Origin: Symbiodinium natans
Taxonomy: Eukaryota; Sar; Dinophyceae; Suessiales; Symbiodiniaceae
Reading direction: 5' to 3'
NCBI GenBank assembly: GCA_905221605.1
Contig: CAJNDS010001424.1
Span: 736,991 to 800,990, forward strand
Length of the DNA: 64,000 nucleotides
Shown: piece after piece, positions 33,201 through 43,180 of the stretch
Position numbering within the stretch: the first letter of the stretch is position 1
How the letters are laid out: each line of letters begins with the position of its first letter
Program-made: the position numbers and the translations under genes
The notes under the pieces: generated by a model
The model's input: only the letters and a program-made list of their open reading frames with translations
The model's database searches: none
What the model was told of the DNA's origin: nothing

Positions 33201-34784
33201 TCAGACTAGTTGCAAAATAGTTTCAAAATCCAGTTGCAAAATCGTTGTTAAGGGGAAACTGCGTTATTCTACGCGCAATTGCAAAACATGCAGAAGTTCT
33301 GGTTTTCAACAAGCGCGGACAGAAATTGCAGCTCCTCCTTAACAGCGATATTTCAACTGGATTTTGAAACTAGTTTGAAACTGACTTGAGACTAATTTGA
33401 AACTATGGAAACGATTTTGAAACTCGAAACACTACCATATTCCGGACTTTCTGCCCCCCTCCTGGCCCCTCACATATGGCCCTCACGCACGGGAAGTTGA
33501 CTTTGGTCAGGCGTGACTAGAGACCAGAGCTTCCGAAAGCTTGCCAATCTCCGGACAGTAGGAATAGAGGAATGTGTGGAAATGATTCTTTCCTAGTTCT
33601 TCATCTTCTTTCTCCTTTCCCTATGTATGAGAAAAGAAGACAGACAAGGAGAGAGAGCCCCCTGCAACCCTCCGCTTGCTTCTTGAATGAAAAAGACATC
33701 GGAGAAATGGAAACATGAAATTGAGAGGGAAGTTGCGCTTTTCCTTGCTGAAGAACAAAGCAATTCCAAAGAACATGGAAAGCACAAGGAATGTACTGGG
33801 AAAGGTAGGGAAAGGGATTCTTCCCTCTGACTTTTTTGCTTTCCTTCAATCTGCGATGTAAAGGGAAAAGATGCAGCGGACAGGTCTGAAAATACAGGCA
33901 GGTGATCTTTTTTCCTTATTGTCATCATTGTCTCTTTTTCTCAGTGGGAAACGTCTCATTTTCTCAGCGGGAAACGTAAAGTGCAAAAAGATAAAAGAAA
34001 GAAAGTAGGGAAGAGTGGGAAGGTTCCTTTTTGTGGTGAGAAGGTAGTCGGAAAGCAACAGGAGACTCCTCTTTCATTCTGTTTACCCCTACCTCTTATA
34101 GTCTTTTCGGAAGGAAGAGGGAAGAACATACGCGGATAGGAAGGCAGCCTTTCTTTGATGGGGAAAGGAAAGGGATGCGCTGCCCCCTCAATTTTCATGT
34201 TGATGGGAATGTAAGCACCGGGAGAGAAGAAAGGAAGAGAGAATAGCGAGGAAAGAGGCAATGAAACACAGGAGATTAGGAGTCAGGTTCCGGTGATTGA
34301 TGTTCGTCTCTTGTCTTCTTTTTGAGAAGGTCGCCTTTGGTTGGAGGAAGAAGTCCGCCTTCCATTTTGAAGAATCTGCAGAGATAGGAATTGAAGAAAT
34401 CACAAGAGACACGAATAGAGGACATTATAGACTTGATTCTTTCTTATTTATTCATCTTCTATCTTCATTCCCTATATGAACACAGAACAAAGACAAGGAG
34501 AGAGAGCCTCCTGCAATTGGGAATTTCCCCAGAAGAGACAAAGTGAAAGGGATGTCCCCCGCACCTTTCACACTTTTGAGAAGAATGTAAGCAACAGAAG
34601 AGAAGTGAAAGGAACTCATAATAGTGAGCAGGGAGGCGAGGAAAGACTGGAGGCAGACCTTCTTTCCGGGTGAGCAGGACGAAACAAGAGAATGTAAAGA
34701 TGTAAGTCGGGAGGGAGGCTGGTAGCCGTTCCTTTCTTTTCCGAACCAAAGACAAAGAGGAAGGAATGCAGGATAGCGCGTAGG
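24238..34784. repeat. Array 2 of the ~2.25 kb complex tandem repeat
   Basis: Anchors at 26211, 28501, 30743 and 32997 give periods of 2290, 2242 and 2254. Unit order is long, short, short, long, against long, short, short in array 1. The head 24238-26210 is almost base-for-base the head of array 1 (offset about 7.6-7.7 kb). The last unit is incomplete, has a deletion near 33666, and breaks off at about 34784 into unrelated sequence. No coding function is supported. Confidence 0.9.
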
Positions 34785-34985
34785 ATCGCGTAGGAGAGTA
34801 CGGTGTGTTTTTGTCATTTTTTGGAGATGATACCGCGGTTTCTGGGTACTCTTTTCTCCTGCATCTGAAGGCATTCTCACGTACCGTTTTTTATTTGATT
34901 TTATACTACACGGGCCCCCAAATTGGTCAATTTTTGCGATTTTTTACTATGTTGTAGGATTCTTTGAGCAAATTTTCAGTTTTTA
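34785..34985. other. Transition from array 2 to the AT-rich minisatellite
   Basis: About 200 bp of non-repeated, AT-leaning sequence with a short direct repeat GCGTAGGA (near 34779 and 34788). No gene is seen. Confidence 0.6.
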
Positions 34986-36065
34986 CTGATTCTAAGCTAA
35001 AAAAGTACATTTAAAATTATTAAAATTTTTAAAATTATTAAAATTATTAAAATTACTAAAATTATTAAAATTAGTAAATTATTAATTTCTGCCCTGAGAG
35101 GCTCCCGGAAAATTAAAATTATTAAAATTATTAAAATTATTAAAATTATTAAAATTATTAAAATTATTAAAATTATTAAAATTATTAATTTCTGCCCTGA
35201 GAGGCTCCCGGAAAATTAAAATTATTAAAATTATTAAAATTATTAAAAGTATTATTTTCTGCCCTGAGAGGCTCCCTGAAAATTAAAATTAGAAAAAATA
35301 TTAAAATTATTAAAATTATTAACATTGTTAATTTCTGCCCTGAGAGGCTCCCGGAAAATTAAAATTTTTAAAATTATTAAAATTATTAATTTCTGCCCTG
35401 AGAGGCTCCCGGAAAATTAAAATTATTAAAATTATTAAAATTATTAAAATTATTAAAATTATTAAAAGTATTATTTTCTGCCCTGAGAGGCTCCCTGAAA
35501 ATTAAAATTAGAAAAAATATTAAAATTATTAAAATTATTAAAATTGTTAATTTCTGCCCTGAGAGGCTCCCGGAAAAGTAAAATTTTTAAAATTATTAAA
35601 ATTATTAATTTCTGCCCTGAGAGGCTCCCGGAAAATTAAAATTATTAAAATTATTAAAATTATTAAAATTATTAAAATTATTAAAATTACTAAAATTATT
35701 AAAATTATTAAAATTATTAATTTCTGCCCTGAGAGGCTCCCGGAAAATTAAAATTATTAAAATTATTAAAATTATTCAAATTATTCAAATTATTAAAATT
35801 ATTAAAATTATTAAAATTATTAATTTCTGCCCTGAGAGGCTCCCCGAAAATTAAAATTATTAAAATTATTAAAATTATTAAAATTATTAAAATTATTAAA
35901 ATTATTAAAATTATTAATTTCTGCCCTGAGAGGCTCCCGGAAAATTAAAATTATTAAAATTATTAAAAATATTAAAGTTATTATTTTCTGCCCTGAGAGG
36001 CTCCCCGAAAATTAAAATTGTTAAAATTATTAAAATTATTAAAATTGTTAAAATTATTAAAATTA
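34986..36065 (+). repeat. AT-rich minisatellite, forward arm
   Basis: Runs of ATTAAAATT triplet-like repeats are punctuated by about 12 copies of a conserved core, CTGCCCTGAGAGGCTCCC(G/C)G, at irregular spacing of about 55-110 bp (first near 35089, last near 35987). The core is GC-rich and nearly invariant, while the AT filler varies in length. Confidence 0.95.
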
Positions 36066-37075
36066 TGAAACAATTAATAATTAAAATTTTAATAATTTCA
36101 ATAATTTCAATAATTTTAATAATTTTAATAATTTTAATTTTCCGGGAGTCTCTCAGGGCAGAGATTAATAATTTTAGTAATTTTAATAATTTTAATAATT
36201 TTAATAATTTTAATAATTTTAATTTTCCGGGAGCCTCCCAGGCCAGAAATTAATATTTTTAATAATTTTAATACTTTTAATTATTTTAATAATTTTAATA
36301 AATTTAATTTTCCGGGAGCCTCTCAGGGCAGAAATTAATAATTTTAATAATTTTAATAATTTTAATAATTTTAATAATTTTAATAATTTTAATAATTTTA
36401 ATTATTTTTAATAATTTTAATAATTTTAGTAATTTTAATAATTTTAATTTTCCGGGAGCCTCTCAGGGCAGAAATTAATAATTTTTAATAATTTTAATTA
36501 TTTTAATAATTTTAATAATTCGGGAGCCTCCCAGGGCAGAAATTAATAATTTTAATAATTTTAATAATTTTAATAATTTTAAGAATTTTATTAATTTTAA
36601 TTTTCCGGGAGCCTCTCAGGGCAGAAATTAATAATTTTAAGAATTTTAACAATTTTAATTTTCGGGGAGCCTCTCAGGGCAGAAATTAAAAATTTTAATA
36701 ATTTTAATAATTTTAATAGTTTTAATAATTTTAATAATTTTAATAATTTTAATAATTTTAACAATTTTAATTTTCCGGGAGCCTCTCAGGGCAGAAATTA
36801 ATAATTTTAATAATTTTAATAATTTTAATAATTTTAATAATTTTAATTTTCCGGGAGCCTCTCATGGCAGAAATTAATAATTGTAATAATTTTCATAATT
36901 TTTAATAATTTTAATAATTTTAATTTTCCGGGAGCCTCTCAGGGCAGAAATTAATAATTTAAATAATTTTAATATTGTTAATAATTTTAATTTTCCGGGA
37001 GCCTCTCAGGATTAAAATATTAAAATGATTAAAATTATTAAAATTATTAGAATTGTTAATTTCTGCCAACGTCCT
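36066..37075 (-). repeat. AT-rich minisatellite, reverse arm
   Basis: The same repeat in opposite orientation: TAATTTTAATAATTTTAA filler with about 11 copies of GGGAGCCTCTCAGGGCAG (first near 36141, last complete one near 36929, a truncated one near 37001). The orientation flips at about 36065 and briefly back again after 37010. Together the arms form a potential inverted repeat of roughly 1 kb per arm. Confidence 0.95.
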
Positions 37076-37092
37076 TTTGAAATCCGACCGTA

Positions 37093-37186
37093 GGGTCTAT
37101 TTAGAAGCCGTGCTCTTCTAGGTTTATTACATTTAGGTATATGGACCTGTATTATAAATCACAAGCCCCAGCTTCTAAATAGACCC
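37093..37186. repeat. Short perfect inverted repeat at the right end of the giant element
   Basis: GGGTCTATTTAGAAGC (37093-37108) recurs as its exact reverse complement at 37171-37186, with a 62-base middle. The same 16-mer is present in both left terminal repeats (16567 and 24253 regions). This 110-bp unit may be an independent MITE-like element whose copies bound the array. Confidence 0.85.
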
Positions 37187-37204
37187 GGTTTTGCTCACAC
37201 ACGG

Positions 37205-38459
37205 GGGGGGGGGTGGGGGTTAGGTTCCCGTATGATCCCCTACAAAAAGTTCACCCTTCTTTTTCCTAGGCTACTCTTGATTCTAGAAGCAGAAAGCCTT
37301 GGACTCTACCCGGATGGGAAGCTTAGCGGAATAAGGCCAAGAGATGAAGGGCAGACTTGTGATGATGGAAACATATGCAAACTGAGGGAGGATTCGGGGT
37401 TTGGGGTTTGGGGTTTAGGGTTTAGGGTTTAGGGTTTAGGGTGAGTGGCCCAAGCTCTCCCAAGATGTCAGGTGCCTCTCCAGAGGTGCGAGCAGAGGCC
37501 GCCGTGCGGTCAAGCGTGGACAGGAGGCCGGCTGGCTCTGAAGCCTTTGGGCTGTTAAGAGGGTCCCTTACCTCCTTTTCGGGTTTAGGGTTTAGGGGGT
37601 TTAGGGGGTTTAGGGGGTTTAGGGGGTTTAGGGGGTTTAGGGGGTTTAGGGGGTTTAGGGGGTTTAGGGGGTTTAGGGGGTTTAGGGGGGGGTTTAGGGG
37701 GTTTAGGGGGTTTAGGGTTTAGGGGGTTTAGGGGGTTTAGGGGGTTTAGGGGGTTTAGGGGGTTTAGGGGGTTTAGGGGGTTTAGGGGGTTTAGGGGGTT
37801 TAGGGTGTTTAGTGTTTAGGGTTTAGGGCTACATGAGCCCTTAATAGGGCCCCTTACCTCCTTTCAAAGGGTTCTGCATTATGTAGATAAGGGTATATAA
37901 GGATCCCCTTTTAAGTGAAACAAGGGGGGGTAGAAGGAGGGACCCCCAGAAGGGACCCTTACCTAAGTAGCCTTAAACCCCTAAAAATCCCCAAATAGCC
38001 ACAAAGGTTTGGCCCTAAACCCTAAACCCTAAACCCTAAACCCTAAACCCTAAACCCTTACAAGGGTGTGCCTCTTTTAGTCCCTTGATACCCGGCATAT
38101 CACACTCAAGAGATTAAGACTCGTGCCCCGGGTTTAGGGTTTAGGGTTTAGGGTTTAGGGTTTAGGGTTTAGGGTTTAGGGTTTAGGGTTTAGGGTTTAG
38201 GGTTTAGGGTTTAGGGTTTAGGGTTTAGGGTTTAGGGTTTAGGGTTTAGGGTTTAGGTTCCGCTGAACATACCCCTCATATGGCCCTTAGACTACCTTAA
38301 GGATCTTTAAACGGGCCCAGCCTGGCTTTTAGTAGGGGAACGAGTGAATTAGGGCCCTTTTACATACCCGTTAAAGGATGATATGGGTACCTCATTCCTC
38401 ATTCCCTACTAAGAAGCTGCCAAAACCCGGCAGATCACACACATACACACACATACCTA
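37205..38459. repeat. Telomere-type repeat mosaic including a TTTAGGGGG variant block
   Basis: Poly-G follows the element end. TTTAGGG lies at 37396-37440. At 37578-37831 the unit is TTTAGGGGG (nine bases) repeated about 25 times, which creates a spurious frame of Gly-Phe-Arg repeats. CCCTAAA lies at 38013-38058 and TTTAGGG at 38130-38255. The islands between carry no recognised gene. Confidence 0.9.
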
Positions 38460-38545
38460 CACGTAACATTACCCAGAAAGCACATACGACTATAGGATAT
38501 GCTTTAAGTTGTGGACCAGGGCGATCAGGGAACCAGGCTGCCTAC
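38459..38545 (+). repeat. Dispersed repeat, copy at 61440-61530
   Basis: About 80 bp share GAAAGCACAT, ATGCTTTAAGTTGTGGACC and GCGATCAGGGAACCAGG with 61447-61525 in the same orientation. Non-coding. The family is unknown. Confidence 0.75.
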
Positions 38546-39301
38546 ATTGCAAGCCCTAAAGCCCCAAGCACAAACCGGCAAGAGTTAAGAACGCCCAAAA
38601 CTATAGACCATAAACCCTATAAGCCCTGTAAGCCCTAAACCCTATGCAGCAGAAACCCTAAACCGCATAAACCCTAAACCCTATGCAGCAGAAACCCTAA
38701 ACCCTAAACCCCAAACCCTAAATCCAGGGAGAACCTCAACCCTAAACCCTAAACCCTAAACCTCAAACCCCAAAACTCTAGGGAGAACCTCCACCAGCTG
38801 GTGGAAGCCGCCGCCGGCCTTCTTGCGTGCCTCGATCGGCCTGTCAGGAGGGCACAGCCAGTCTGGGGCCTCAGGCACGAGTTCCCCTCGAACCCGAGTT
38901 TAAGTTCGGGTTTAGCCTCTACCCGAACCTCCTAAACGAAAAAAACCCTTCGCCCAAAATACCCCCAAGAGGCTTCACCCCGCAGAATTCTAGACCCACG
39001 GGTAGGCCCTTATTCCCTTCATTTTGTGGCTTCGGTTCCCTTATAATCCCCTTTGAACCAAAAGAGGCACCCTTTTATCTCTAGGTTACTCTTGTTTTTT
39101 TTTTCGTGACGGAGGCTAGCGTGAGCCCTGTTAAACTCGGAAAGTCATCGAAGTCATTCGCTGTGCCGGGTTCAGAGTTTAGGGCTCCAAGGGGTTTAGG
39201 GTTTTGGGGTTTAGAGGAATTAGGGCTTAGGTCCAAAGGGGCCCAAGACGATGCACGATGCTCGTGCCGTCGGTGGCACCTCACTCTTGAAGCCCTCGCA
39301 C
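38546..39301. other. Intergenic island with CCCTAAA tracts
   Basis: CCCTAAA-type tracts lie at about 38633-38770, with AACCCTATGCAGCAGA duplicated near 38639 and 38677. The remainder (38800-39300) shows no recognisable gene. Confidence 0.55.
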
Positions 39302-39444
39302 CTACTTGGAGGTTCATGGTACTTCTGAACTAATTTTAACTGTACGTAGAACTCACTTCTAGGCCCCTTAAGTGCCCCAATATGGTTTTAAGTACGGTTG
39401 TAAGTACAGTTATGGTGAAATTAGTACCATGAACCTCCAAGTAG
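39302..39444. mobile_element. MITE with perfect 22-bp terminal inverted repeats, 143 bp
   Basis: The left end starting CTACTTGGAGGTTCATGG (39302-39323) is the exact reverse complement of 39423-39444. CAC flanks both sides (39299-39301 and 39445-39447), consistent with a 3-bp target duplication. Related single ends occur at about 13622, 40548 and 48996, and a full related copy at 63366-63475. Non-coding. Confidence 0.85.
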
Positions 39445-40792
39445 CACATCTCTAGGAACCTTGAAGCCTGGTTATTCGGAAATCCCAAAAGGTTGCCTTT
39501 CACAAAGCCGAACCCTAAACTCTAAACCCGAAACCCGATAGCCTAAACCCTAAACCCTAAACGCTAAACCCTAAATTTAAACCCTAAACCCTAAACCCTT
39601 TCAAAAGCTTAAAGGAAACTAAGAACTTATATTCCCGGCACCCAGGCTGACAGCGAGGTAAAGGAGATGCTCCAGCACGCTCGCAGGAGATCCGGTTTGT
39701 TTGCATAGGGTTTAGGGTTTAGGGTTTAGGGTTCAGGGTTTGGGGTTTAGGGTTTAGGGTTCAGGGTTCAGGGTTTACGGTTTACGGTTGAGGGTGTAAT
39801 TAGGGTTTAGGGTTTAGGGTTTAGGGTTTAGGGTTTAGGGTTTAGGGTTTAGGGTTTAGGGTTTAGGGGCATTCACGAACCTAGAGACTCCACTTCCCAT
39901 TTGCTTAGGAGAGATTCCTCAAACTGCATGAGGGGTTGAGGGTGCAGGGCTTAGGGTGGCACGAGCTATTGCCAACATGCCGCAAGGATAGCCCTGGGTG
40001 CGCTGGAGGGCCGGCTTGCAGACACAAGGGAAAACCGGATCGTGTTTGGGGTTTATAAGGCTTATGGGGTTTATGCTGGTTTCTTATAGGGTTTTTAGGG
40101 TTTATGTTGGTTGATGATAGGGTTTATGTTGGTTAGCTATAGGGCTTATGGGGTTTTTAAGGCTTATAGGGATTATGGGGGTTTTATATAGGGTTTATAG
40201 GGTTTATAGGGTTTATAGGGTTTATAGGGTTTATAGGGTTTATAGGGTTTATAGGGTTTATAGGGCTTAGGGTTCAGGGTTTAGAGTCTGGGGTAGCTAG
40301 TGAATCTCAAGGGCTATCTTCTTCCGCACAACTCGGGAGTCTAACCCGAAATCTCAACCTGGGGTTGCTTCCTGAGACATGCGGGTTAGGGTTTAGGGTT
40401 TTGGGTTTAGGGTTTAGGGTTTAGGGTTTAGGGTTTTTTTGGTTTAGGTTCGGGATTTGGGAGCCCAGACTTAAAAGTGGAGCCATCAGTACCTGAGTCC
40501 AGGTAATCACCATAGATAACCCCACTTCCACACCCTACTTTAAAGTACCCATGAACCTCCAAGCATCTGTGGCAAAGGGCAGTGTTTAGGGCTTGGGTCT
40601 CATGTGGGGCTCCGTGTGTGGGTTGCACAAGCAAGCTCACAGAGCTGGGTCTTTCCCGCAAACCCTCCTCTATAAACCCAAGCCCAACCACCTCGGTGCC
40701 GAGATTGACTGGGGCAAGGGGGGGAGAGGGGGGGCAGGGGGGGAGGGGAAGGGGGGGAAATAAGATGAACGGCCACGACTGTTATATCCCTT
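39445..40792. other. Intergenic mosaic: telomere-type tracts, TTTATAGGG variant, MITE fragment
   Basis: CCCTAAA lies near 39538-39600 and TTTAGGG at about 39707-39868 and 40386-40436. A TTTATAGGG variant array is at about 40186-40265. A MITE end (GTACCCATGAACCTCCAAG) is at 40546-40564. G-rich sequence lies at 40716-40758. No protein gene is recognised. Confidence 0.6.
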
Positions 40793-40945
40793 AGTGGTAG
40801 TTCACAGCCCGTCGTGTACTGAAGCTTTCTGGCTCCAAAGCCCGCGCGAACGTCGGGCTAGCTCGGTAAAGCTGAGTTATCTGGGCCAAACTCCTTGAGG
40901 CTGGAGTTAACTTGCTGGCCCAGTGGTACGCTTTTCCCTTTTTGT
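40793..40945 (+). ncRNA. Candidate structured RNA (several perfect stems, then U-rich tail)
   Basis: Perfect stems are AGCCCG/CGGGCT (40839-40844 with 40854-40859) and a two-tier stem, CTGGGCCA/TGGCCCAG (40881-40888 with 40916-40923) enclosing AACTCC/GGAGTT (40889-40894 with 40903-40908). AGCT pairs flank GGTAA near 40860-40873. A weak ACTG/CAGT pairing could close the whole. TTTT-rich sequence follows (40930-40968), as would suit RNA polymerase III termination. It matches no RNA family I can name, and chance hairpins are possible. Confidence 0.3.
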
Positions 40946-41621
40946 TGTACCCTTTTCCCTTTTTGTTGGTTCAAGGTTACCTTAGAAAGCAACCAACCCA
41001 AACAAGGGTGCCCAAGTTTAAGAATCGGCTAAAAGGTTGTGTGTTCATGTCTTGGGGGCCCCCAACATACAGAAGCTCGTAACACAAATTTAAGTCTTAT
41101 AGGGCCCCCAGAGCCTACCCTGGCAAACCCTAAGCTTAAGCCCTTTTGAGTGTTTTCGGTCTTTGCTGTGTGGCTTGAATCAGAAGGCCTACTTGGCGGG
41201 GGGTCGCAGTTGTGCTGGAAGTACTCTCGGGCTTGAATCTTTGTGGTACTTTGCTGTAACTTTAGATCCTTGCCTGTTTTGGGTTTATTGGGTTTCTTAT
41301 TTATGCAGCTGAAAGTTTAATTTATAGCTACCCTCCTGAGTGCAGCCAAAGAATAATTACCATGTTTTTCCTCATTCCCATACTTTTTCCTCATTCCCAT
41401 GCTACAATATACCCCAAGACACTCTGATTGTTAAGGCCCCTTTTTCTGGCGCATCCATTTCAGCGCGCCACCCCTCGTAATTTGAACGCTGCCGAAACCC
41501 ATTTCGCAGCCCTTAAAGGAACCCTTTCAAGGAGGCCTCTTCTGATTTCTAAGGCTCCTATCTTACATTGAATTCTGTCCTCTTGCTGCCTGGAGTCTGT
41601 CTCCAGCGACCCCAAACCCTG
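40946..41621. other. Intergenic, no gene recognised
   Basis: Contains CGCTTTTCCCTTTTTGTTG-type tandem copies (about 40929-40968) and a duplicated TTTTTCCTCATTCCCAT (about 41365-41402). Nothing else is identifiable. Confidence 0.5.
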
Positions 41622-41758
41622 TTGGGGGGGCGGGGGGGGGGGGGGGGGGGGGGCGGGGGGGGGGGCGGGGGGGGGGGGGGCGGGGGGGGGGGGGAGGGGG
41701 GGGGGCGGGGGGGGGGGGCCGGGGGGGGGGGCGGGGGGGGGCGGGGGGGGGGGGGGGG
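41622..41758 (+). repeat. Poly-G tract, about 135 bases
   Basis: Almost pure G with isolated C and A, giving a potential G-quadruplex. The poly-Gly reading frame across it is not a gene. Confidence 0.9.
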
Positions 41759-43180
41759 TTCGGGTTTAGGGTTTAATTGTTTGTAGGGTCGTGTCTAGGT
41801 GTTTGGTGTGTAGTTAAGACTTGGGTTTTTTTTCGCGGGGGCTGGTTTAGGCCTTTGTTGGAGTTTAGGACTTCAGGGTTAGGATTTAGGTCCTTCTGGG
41901 GGCTTAGAGTTTACGACTAGTTTGGCTAAGAAATCACGAGGCCGGCTTTATGCCTTCACGAAAATCACAGGGTTTAGGGTTTAGGGTTTAGGGATTCCCT
42001 AGCTAAGAAAATTCATGTTTTTCGCGGTCTCATCCAAGGGTGCGTGTGTAACTTCTTTCGCCAAGTAGATAGCGTCTGCAAACAGTAGCTCTCCAACTCC
42101 ATGTCACAAGGCGCACAGTTCTACGTCACAACGTAACCACCTTATGGACATGAGCTGGAAGTGTGGTTGATGTCTCTATGTCAATCGCCTTCTCACGGGC
42201 TAGTTCAAACAAAGCATCCTCACTCGCAAATCAAAGACGACATGCAGATGTAAGAACTTCCAAACAGCGCAGCAAGACCTCGAATCGTAATCCCTTTCTG
42301 GATATCGGCCGGAATCATGGTTGACATTTCTAGCTCACTCGCATCAGGCTGTTGAAGGACACCTTCAACCCCCCTCCGAAAATCCTCGACCCCAAGCAGT
42401 AAGCCTTTAAACCTACTAAGTACTAGCCCCAATCCCTACACTCTAAACCTTAAACCCTTAACCTTTAACCCTCAGCCCTCAGCCCTCAACCCTCAACCCG
42501 CAACCCGCAACCCGCAACCCTCAACCCTAAACCCTAAACCCTAAACCCTAAACCCTGAACCCTGAACCCTAAACGCTAAACCCTAAACCCTAAACCCTAA
42601 ACCCTAAACCCTAAACCCTAAACCCTAAACCCTAAACCCTAAACTCTAAACCCTAAACCCTAAACCCTAAACCCTAAACCCTACCAACCCTACAGCCTCA
42701 ACGCTTTGGGAGGCTGGATGCCTTCCTTCACAATGAAGCGGTCTGTGCGGACCCTCTTAGCGTTCTGCTATGCCCCTGTCGCCGTCGGGTTTAAGGCGGA
42801 GTTCTTGGTGTTTGGGGGGGGGGGGGGGGGGCTTATAAGGAACGAAAGCTGATGCCGAAGACCCAAAAGCCCTCAGTTATGATACTTTTCTGAGGACGGC
42901 TTCCTATGAGCCGTAAAACCCCATGTCCAATGTGCCCCGAAACCTGAACCGCTCCAAACCCTGAAAGCCCCTAAACCCAACATGCACAAAACCCTGCAAA
43001 ATTCACCCCCGAAAACCCTATATGCCCATATAAGCCCCAATCCCAAAACTCTAAAGTGCCGAAACCCTTTAAACCCGGTTCACGCTAAACCCTGAAAGCC
43101 CAAGCCAGACCCGAGCAGGTGAGCGCCGGATCTTATTCGAATCTCACCGCTGACCTGCAGTTGGAGGCTTGTGCAGCTGG
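41759..43180. other. Intergenic mosaic with a long CCCTAAA block
   Basis: A CCCTAAA/CCCTCAA/CCCGCAA block at about 42434-42690 is degenerate on its left and pure on its right, like a gradient. A G homopolymer lies at 42814-42831. No gene is seen. Confidence 0.7.

Larger units (their letters stand above)
24236..37204. mobile_element. Candidate giant (~13 kb) non-coding element bounded by terminal inverted repeats
   Basis: Left end 24236-24270 and right end 37170-37204 are inverted copies, about 31 of 35 bases identical, sharing TGAGCAAAA and GGGTCTATTTAGAAGCT. Outside them are poly-C on the left and poly-G on the right. Inside are an inverted head, tandem 2.25 kb units, and a two-armed AT-rich minisatellite. 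No transposase or other protein is seen, so if mobile it is non-autonomous. A second copy of the left end opens array 1 at 16552, but its right end is missing. It could instead be a satellite block that happens to be flanked by two copies of a short inverted element. Confidence 0.5.

Noticed and set aside
34986-37075. Regularly spaced conserved repeats resembling a CRISPR array
   Set aside because: The spacers are all the same AATTATTAA filler, the repeat changes strand midway, and the context is a eukaryotic nuclear genome.
37441-37722. Frame encoding Gly-Phe-Arg repeats
   Set aside because: A pure translation of the TTTAGGGGG repeat, which has a nine-base unit and therefore stays open.
41568-41786. 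Poly-glycine frame
   Set aside because: A translation of the poly-G tract.
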